NCBI GenBank assembly: GCA_039819065.1
Contig: JBCBSS010000027.1
Location: 1-57,262, forward strand
Reading direction: 5' to 3'
Length of the DNA: 57,262 nucleotides
From: JBCBSS01 sp039819065
GTDB lineage: Bacteria; Bacteroidota; Bacteroidia; Cytophagales; Cyclobacteriaceae
The notes beneath the pieces were generated by a model. That model saw only the letters and a program-made list of their open reading frames with translations. It was not told the origin of the DNA and ran no database searches. Positions 52,836-57,262 of this stretch are shown here, in pieces. A program made the position numbers and the translations under genes. Numbering within the stretch: position 1 is the stretch's first letter; every line of letters begins with the position of its first letter.

Positions 52836-54425
52836 ATGGATAATAATCAAGAAAACCAGGTCAAGCCAAAGGCCATGACCAATGAGGAAAAATTCGAACT
52901 GTTAGCGCAGAAGAATCAACAAGCGTTGTTGGGAGGAGGCCAGAAGAGGATTGATTCACAACATGCTAAAGGTAAACTGACAGCCAGGGAAAGGATTGAC
53001 CTTTTTCTTGATAAAGGTTCATTTCATGAGATCGGTAAATTTGTTCAGCATAGAGGTCGAGATTTTGGAATAGATGATCAACATTTTCTAGGAGATGGTG
53101 TGGTGACGGGTTATGGAACGGTTGATGGTCGCCATGTTTATGTATTCTCTCAGGACTTCACTGTTTTTGGTGGATCACTTTCAGAAACACATGCGGAAAA
53201 AATTGTGAAGATTATGGATCTGGCCATGAAAAACGGAGCACCGGTGATAGGGTTCAATGATTCAGGAGGAGCCAGAATCCAGGAAGGTGTAGTCTCGTTG
53301 GCAGGCTATGCGGACATATTCTACAGAAATACCCTCGCTTCAGGAGTGGTGCCTCAAATATCTGCTATCATGGGTCCGTGTGCTGGAGGTGCCGTTTACT
53401 CTCCGGCTATTACTGATTTTATTTTCATGGTAGAAAGTACCTCTTACATGTTCGTTACAGGACCCAACGTAGTAAAAACGGTGACACATGAAGACATAAC
53501 AGCAAGTGAGTTAGGAGGAGCCATTACACATAGTACTAAAAGCGGTGTATCACATTTCACCAGCCGCAATGAGGTTGAATGCATTAATGATATCAAGAAA
53601 TTGCTAAGCTATATTCCTCAGAACTGTGAGGAAGATGCGCCTGTTTATGACTATAAATCTTCAGGTGATGAGGTACGTGAGACACTTGATAGTATAATCC
53701 CGGAAAACCCTAACCAACCTTATGATATGAGGGAGGTAATTAAGGGTATTGTGGATGAAGATTCTTTTTGGGAAGTACATAAAGACTTTGCAGAGAACAT
53801 CATCGTTGGTTTTGCCAGAATAGGAGGAAGAAGCATTGGGATTGTAGGAAATCAACCTGCCTCTTTAGCGGGCGTTTTAGACATCAACGCCAGTACCAAA
53901 GGAGCTAGGTTCGTAAGGTTTTGCGATTGCTTTAACGTACCATTATTGGTGCTGGAAGACGTTCCGGGCTTCCTTCCGGGTACTGACCAAGAATGGAATG
54001 GTATTATAATTAACGGCGCTAAGTTGCTTTATGCCTTTAGTGAAGCCACCGTACCAAGAGTAACGGTTATTACCAGAAAAGCATATGGTGGTGCGTACGA
54101 TGTGATGAACTCCAAGCACATTGGAGCAGACATGAATTATGCCTGGCCTACGGCGGAGATCGCTGTGATGGGTGCTAAAGGCGCTTCGGAGATCATTTTC
54201 AAAAGAGAGATAGCACAAGCGGAAGACCCTGAAGCCAAGTTGCAGGAAAAAATTGACGACTACACCGAAACGTTTGCCAACCCGTACAAAGCTGCCGAGC
54301 GCGGTTATGTAGACGAAGTAATACTACCTAGAAATACCAGGAAAAGGCTTATTTCCGCTTTTGAGATGCTTGAAAACAAAGTAGATCAATTGCCCAAGAA
54401 AAAGCACGGCAATATTCCATTGTAG
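52836..54425 (+). CDS. Acyl-CoA carboxylase beta subunit (carboxyltransferase), PccB-like
   Basis: 529 residues from the ATG at 52836. Residues of the biotin-dependent carboxyltransferase fold: KGKLTARERIDLFLDKGSFHE, FGGSLSETHAEKIVKIMDLA, GFNDSGGARIQEGV, MGPCAGGAVYSPA (oxyanion), LADVPGFLPGT-like LEDVPGFLPGTDQE, and ITRKAYGGAYDVM, typical of propionyl/acetyl-CoA carboxylases (about 510-540 residues). It transfers CO2 from biotin to propionyl-CoA (or acetyl-CoA), feeding methylmalonyl-CoA. The biotin carboxylase and carrier chain are not in the window. It is followed after 3 bases by the SDR gene, hence probably an operon. Confidence 0.95.
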   Translation: MDNNQENQVKPKAMTNEEKFELLAQKNQQALLGGGQKRIDSQHAKGKLTARERIDLFLDKGSFHEIGKFVQHRGRDFGIDDQHFLGDGVVTGYGTVDGRHVYVFSQDFTVFGGSLSETHAEKIVKIMDLAMKNGAPVIGFNDSGGARIQEGVVSLAGYADIFYRNTLASGVVPQISAIMGPCAGGAVYSPAITDFIFMVESTSYMFVTGPNVVKTVTHEDITASELGGAITHSTKSGVSHFTSRNEVECINDIKKLLSYIPQNCEEDAPVYDYKSSGDEVRETLDSIIPENPNQPYDMREVIKGIVDEDSFWEVHKDFAENIIVGFARIGGRSIGIVGNQPASLAGVLDINASTKGARFVRFCDCFNVPLLVLEDVPGFLPGTDQEWNGIIINGAKLLYAFSEATVPRVTVITRKAYGGAYDVMNSKHIGADMNYAWPTAEIAVMGAKGASEIIFKREIAQAEDPEAKLQEKIDDYTETFANPYKAAERGYVDEVILPRNTRKRLISAFEMLENKVDQLPKKKHGNIPL

Positions 54426-54428
54426 GGC

Positions 54429-55130
54429 ATGGCTGAGAGGGTAGCCATAATTACAGCAGCCAGTAAAGGAATGGGGCTGGCTTGTGCCAAATCGCTGCAT
54501 GCGGTCGGATATAAAGTAGCCCTTCTTGCCAGATCAGCATCAGTGCATGAATTGGCCCAAAATCTAGGCGGCATTGGTATACAGGGCTCTGTAACTAATC
54601 GTGCAGATCTTGAACGACTAGTTGAAGCTACTATGGCTAAGTATGGTCGGATAGATGCGGTGGTCAATAACACAGGCCATCCTCCTAAAGGGGCTCTCCT
54701 TGAAATATCAGATGATGAGTGGCACGTCGGACTGGATATTACGCTTTTGAATGTGACCAGAATGGCGCAGTTGGTGACGCCGCACATGGAAAAGCAAGGT
54801 CATGGCGCATTTGTGAACATTTCAACATTTGCTGCATTTGAACCATCGCTGAAATTTCCGGTCTCTTCTGCATTACGAGCCGCACTTGGTAGTTATACCA
54901 AACTTTACGCAGAAGAGTACGGTGCCAAAGGAATCAGAATGAATAATGTCTTACCAGGTTACATTGAAACCTATCCGGTCGATGATACGACGCGGGAGGC
55001 AATCCCATTGAGACGTTCCGGGAAAGTGGAAGAAATCGCCAATACGGTTAATTTTTTATTATCAGACGAAGCAAGTTATATCACAGGACAAAACATTAAA
55101 GCAGACGGAGGGCTTGGCCGTTCCGTTTGA
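54429..55130 (+). CDS. SDR-family protein with altered catalytic site
   Basis: 233 residues of the short-chain dehydrogenase fold: cofactor loop AAITAAS-like ITAASKGMGLACAKSL, VVNNTGHPPKG and the C-terminal RRSGKVEEIANTVNFLLSDEASYITGQNIKADGG. The usual catalytic YxxxK is not seen at its place: the region reads FPVSSALRAALGSY, so Tyr and Lys are replaced by Ser and Arg in my alignment. The NxxPG segment (NNVLPGYIET) is intact. It is 3 bases after the acyl-CoA carboxylase gene and 18 before the M42 peptidase. Activity and substrate are open. Confidence 0.88.
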   Translation: MAERVAIITAASKGMGLACAKSLHAVGYKVALLARSASVHELAQNLGGIGIQGSVTNRADLERLVEATMAKYGRIDAVVNNTGHPPKGALLEISDDEWHVGLDITLLNVTRMAQLVTPHMEKQGHGAFVNISTFAAFEPSLKFPVSSALRAALGSYTKLYAEEYGAKGIRMNNVLPGYIETYPVDDTTREAIPLRRSGKVEEIANTVNFLLSDEASYITGQNIKADGGLGRSV

Positions 55131-55148
55131 ACTTAACTTTAGAATAGC

Positions 55149-56219
55149 ATGGATAAAAAGAGCAAAGACTTCTTAAAACAATATCTTAACAATGCCTCAC
55201 CCACTGGTTTCGAGTCTTCAGGACAACAATTGTGGTTAGATTATATCAAACCTTTCACCGATACCTATATCACCGATACCTATGGTTCTGCTGTAGGAAT
55301 AATTAACCCTGACGCCCCATATAAAGTGGTTATTGAAGCACATGCCGATGAGATTTCATGGTTTGTCAACTACATAACCGAAGATGGTTATATCTACGTT
55401 AGGAGAAATGGTGGATCTGACCATCAAATCGCACCTTCTAAACGGGTGAACCTTCATACCAAAAAAGGTATAGTAAAGGGGATTTTTGGTTGGCCCGCTA
55501 TTCATGTGCGCAAACCGAATAAAGAAGATACACCGACCTTAAAAAATATATTCATTGATGTGGGTTGCGCCAATAAAGAAGAAGTCCAGAATTTGGGCAT
55601 CCATGTAGGTACGGTCATCACCTTCGACGACGAGTTAATCGAATTGAATAAAGACTATTTGGTTGGAAGAGCCCTTGACAATCGTATTGGTGGCTTTATG
55701 ATCGCTGAAGTGTTAAGGAGACTAAAGGAGAAAAAGGCTAAGCTGCCTTTTGGCTTGTATGCTGTTAACGCAGTTCAGGAAGAGATAGGCTTGAGAGGCG
55801 CCCAAATGATAGCCAACAAGATAAAGCCTAACGTGGCTATAGTCACCGATGTTTGCCATGATACATGCTCCCCTATGTATGACAAGAAAGAAAGTGGTCA
55901 TCAAAAGGCCGGAGATGGCCCAGTATTGACATATGGTCCTGCGGTTCAGAATAATTTGTTAGACATGGTTATAGCCACTGCGGAGGATAAGAAAATACCT
56001 TTCCAGAGGGCTTCAGCATCTCGAAGTACAGGCACAGACACGGATGCATTTGCTTATTCTAATGAAGGCGTGGCTTCAGCACTAATTTCCCTGCCGCTCA
56101 AGTATATGCATACCACTGTTGAAATGACGCACAAGAACGATGTAGAGAATGTGATAAAACTGATTTATGAGTTTTTGTTGCAGCTGCCAAATGACCAGGA
56201 CTTCAGATATATTAAGTAA
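55149..56219 (+). CDS. M42 family aminopeptidase
   Basis: 356 residues of the dinuclear-zinc M42 family (PepA/TET-like). Motifs: EAHADEISW (first His ligand), RALDNRIGGF (bridging Asp), NAVQEEIGLRGAQ (catalytic Glu and metal Glu), VTDVCHDT, TDTDAFAYS and LPLKYMHTTVEM (last His). It is cytoplasmic, probably a large self-compartmentalised dodecamer that clears short peptides. 18 bases after the SDR gene on the same strand. Length and all ligands are normal. Confidence 0.94.
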   Translation: MDKKSKDFLKQYLNNASPTGFESSGQQLWLDYIKPFTDTYITDTYGSAVGIINPDAPYKVVIEAHADEISWFVNYITEDGYIYVRRNGGSDHQIAPSKRVNLHTKKGIVKGIFGWPAIHVRKPNKEDTPTLKNIFIDVGCANKEEVQNLGIHVGTVITFDDELIELNKDYLVGRALDNRIGGFMIAEVLRRLKEKKAKLPFGLYAVNAVQEEIGLRGAQMIANKIKPNVAIVTDVCHDTCSPMYDKKESGHQKAGDGPVLTYGPAVQNNLLDMVIATAEDKKIPFQRASASRSTGTDTDAFAYSNEGVASALISLPLKYMHTTVEMTHKNDVENVIKLIYEFLLQLPNDQDFRYIK

Positions 56220-56350
56220 ATACTTCCAAAAAATGGGTAATCTTACGTAAGAAAGGTTTGCAGGCTTTTGCTCAAGCAATTAGGGACTACAATCATAATT
56301 TTACAAGTTCCTTAAACCAAAAAAATATTAGAACCCAAACGATTGAACAA

Positions 56351-56872
56351 ATGAGAACTGCATTAAAAGTTTCCTTAATCGCATTGTGTTTGCTTTTTGC
56401 AGGCCAATCTACATACGCGCAAGGAGACCGCCCCCAAGAAGAAATTTATTCCATGATGATCTATAACTTCTTGAAGTATATAGAATGGCCTGGAAATGCT
56501 CAATCTGGAGATTTTGTGATAGGTGTAATTGGTGATGACGCTGTTTATAATACACTGACCAAATGGTACAGTACAAAAAAGAAAGGTACTCAATCAATCG
56601 TTATCAAAAAATTCTCCTCTATTGATCAAGTAAATTGTCATATGGTATTTATGGGTAAATCAATGAGCAAAGAGTTTGATAAGTTGAAAGACCAACTCTC
56701 AGGTAAAAACACGCTTATAGTGACCAATAAGAGCGGTTTAGGTGCTAAAGGAAGCGGCATTAATTTTAAGATTGAAAATAACAGACTTAAATTCGAATTG
56801 AATAAGTCCTCGATTACAGCCAGTAAACTCAAGGTATCTAGTAAGCTGATGGGTATGGCTGAGGTCATCTAA
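56351..56872 (+). CDS. YfiR family periplasmic protein (DUF4154)
   Basis: 173 residues from the ATG at 56351 (MRTALKVSLIALCLLFAGQSTYAQ signal peptide); the frame is open to 56258 but that part would precede the signal peptide. The mature part has the DUF4154 features: MIYNFLKYIEWP, FVIGVIGDDAVYNTL, CHMVFMGKS and LIVTNKSGLGAKGSGINF. YfiR in Pseudomonas represses a membrane diguanylate cyclase (YfiN/TpbB); no such enzyme gene is nearby. In Bacteroidota it often precedes a sensor kinase, but here the window ends 390 bases further on. A terminator follows at 56935. Confidence 0.9.
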   Translation: MRTALKVSLIALCLLFAGQSTYAQGDRPQEEIYSMMIYNFLKYIEWPGNAQSGDFVIGVIGDDAVYNTLTKWYSTKKKGTQSIVIKKFSSIDQVNCHMVFMGKSMSKEFDKLKDQLSGKNTLIVTNKSGLGAKGSGINFKIENNRLKFELNKSSITASKLKVSSKLMGMAEVI

Positions 56873-56934
56873 GAAAGATACATAGCGGTATGCGACACGC
56901 ATAGGCTTTTTACGCAGTTCGTAACGTAGATATT

Positions 56935-56965
56935 AAAAGGAGATCATTCAATGATCTCCTTTTTT
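56935..56965 (+). terminator. Rho-independent terminator after the YfiR-like gene
   Basis: A 9-bp perfect stem, GGAGATCAT / ATGATCTCC, with a TCA loop and extra A-T pairs, followed by six T residues, 62 bases after the stop. Confidence 0.93.
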
Positions 56966-57262
56966 AGTTTTGACCAAAGCTATAGTCTTATTTTATTGTA
57001 CCTTCTTTTAGTCTCCGAAATTTCCATTATTCTTTATCCCAATATATTGGGAAAAGCTAAATTACTTACTATCTTCATAGAGTGGTCTAGATCACTAAAC
57101 GGCTAGTCAAAAATGTTTTTGATCCAAGCTATTAGTGGCATTCTACAAAAAACTACTATGTAAGGTTTTTTATATTTTTTAAACATTTTATTGTTTTGGT
57201 AAGACCTAGCGCATTTTTAAGTAGCTAGAATAGCAGCCTACATAGACGATTGTATCAAATCA
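56966..57262. other. AT-rich tail without supported gene
   Basis: No open frame that could be defended, no RNA gene and no repeat matching elsewhere in the window was seen. The stretch is AT-rich, with T runs near 57165-57190, and may be the upstream region of a gene beyond the right edge. Confidence 0.5.

Overview
The window reads as chromosomal DNA of a Bacteroidota bacterium, most likely of the order Cytophagales (Fulvivirga/Roseivirga-like). The signs are a hybrid two-component regulator, a protein with a type IX secretion (T9SS) sorting domain, a TonB receptor with a carboxypeptidase-like N-terminus, MacB/FtsX permeases of the Bacteroidota type, promoters of the TAnnTTTG class, weak Shine-Dalgarno sequences and MITE-like intergenic foldback repeats. 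No rRNA, tRNA, CRISPR array, phage or intact insertion sequence was seen.

Layout. 1-2354: a left-truncated two-domain class II aldolase (minus strand) and a YdjM-type membrane hydrolase. 2355-4195: a gene-poor island with three very small paralogous genes (2871, 3053, 3778). Each encodes a conserved leader ending in Asn-Gly-Gly and a short divergent core with a shared T-E-[VL]-G-T-x-V-D motif. They look like precursors of exported, possibly modified peptides and are the best candidate here for an undescribed system. Two of the transcription units end in clear terminators, and gene remnants lie around them. 4196-7171: a TPR-containing hybrid sensor kinase/AraC regulator.

7481-23587: a block of four large secreted or outer-membrane proteins, all on the plus strand: a 1591-residue FG-GAP/Ig-repeat protein with a T9SS-type C-terminus, a beta-barrel-like protein, a 2431-residue giant with four TANFOR-like N-terminal repeats, and a fibronectin-III-like protein. 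The first three are packed with a 2-base gap and a 17-base overlap, which suggests one surface complex or export pathway.

23698-33664: envelope and stress genes (DUF6624 protein, ABC permease, lipoprotein), then a small graveyard (28205-28411) in which a fragment resembling the FN3 gene is fused to a fragment of the persulfide dioxygenase gene. A GNAT-like/XRE toxin-antitoxin candidate, the intact CstB-like persulfide dioxygenase-rhodanese, a degenerate receiver protein, a PAS histidine kinase and a Crp/Fnr regulator follow.

33899-56872: mostly housekeeping and envelope metabolism. This includes M1 and M24 peptidases, a PLP decarboxylase, a TonB receptor, glycerate kinase and methylglyoxal synthase (overlapping), an IscA-like protein, DTD, MazG-like, ComB, DivIC, an Ldh2-family dehydrogenase, a MuiA-like protein, an alpha/beta hydrolase, Ppx/GppA, the acyl-CoA carboxylase beta chain, an SDR protein, an M42 peptidase and a YfiR protein. 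The last 300 bases hold no gene that I can support.

All calls come from reading translations and motifs by eye. Family names rest on recalled motifs, not on a search.
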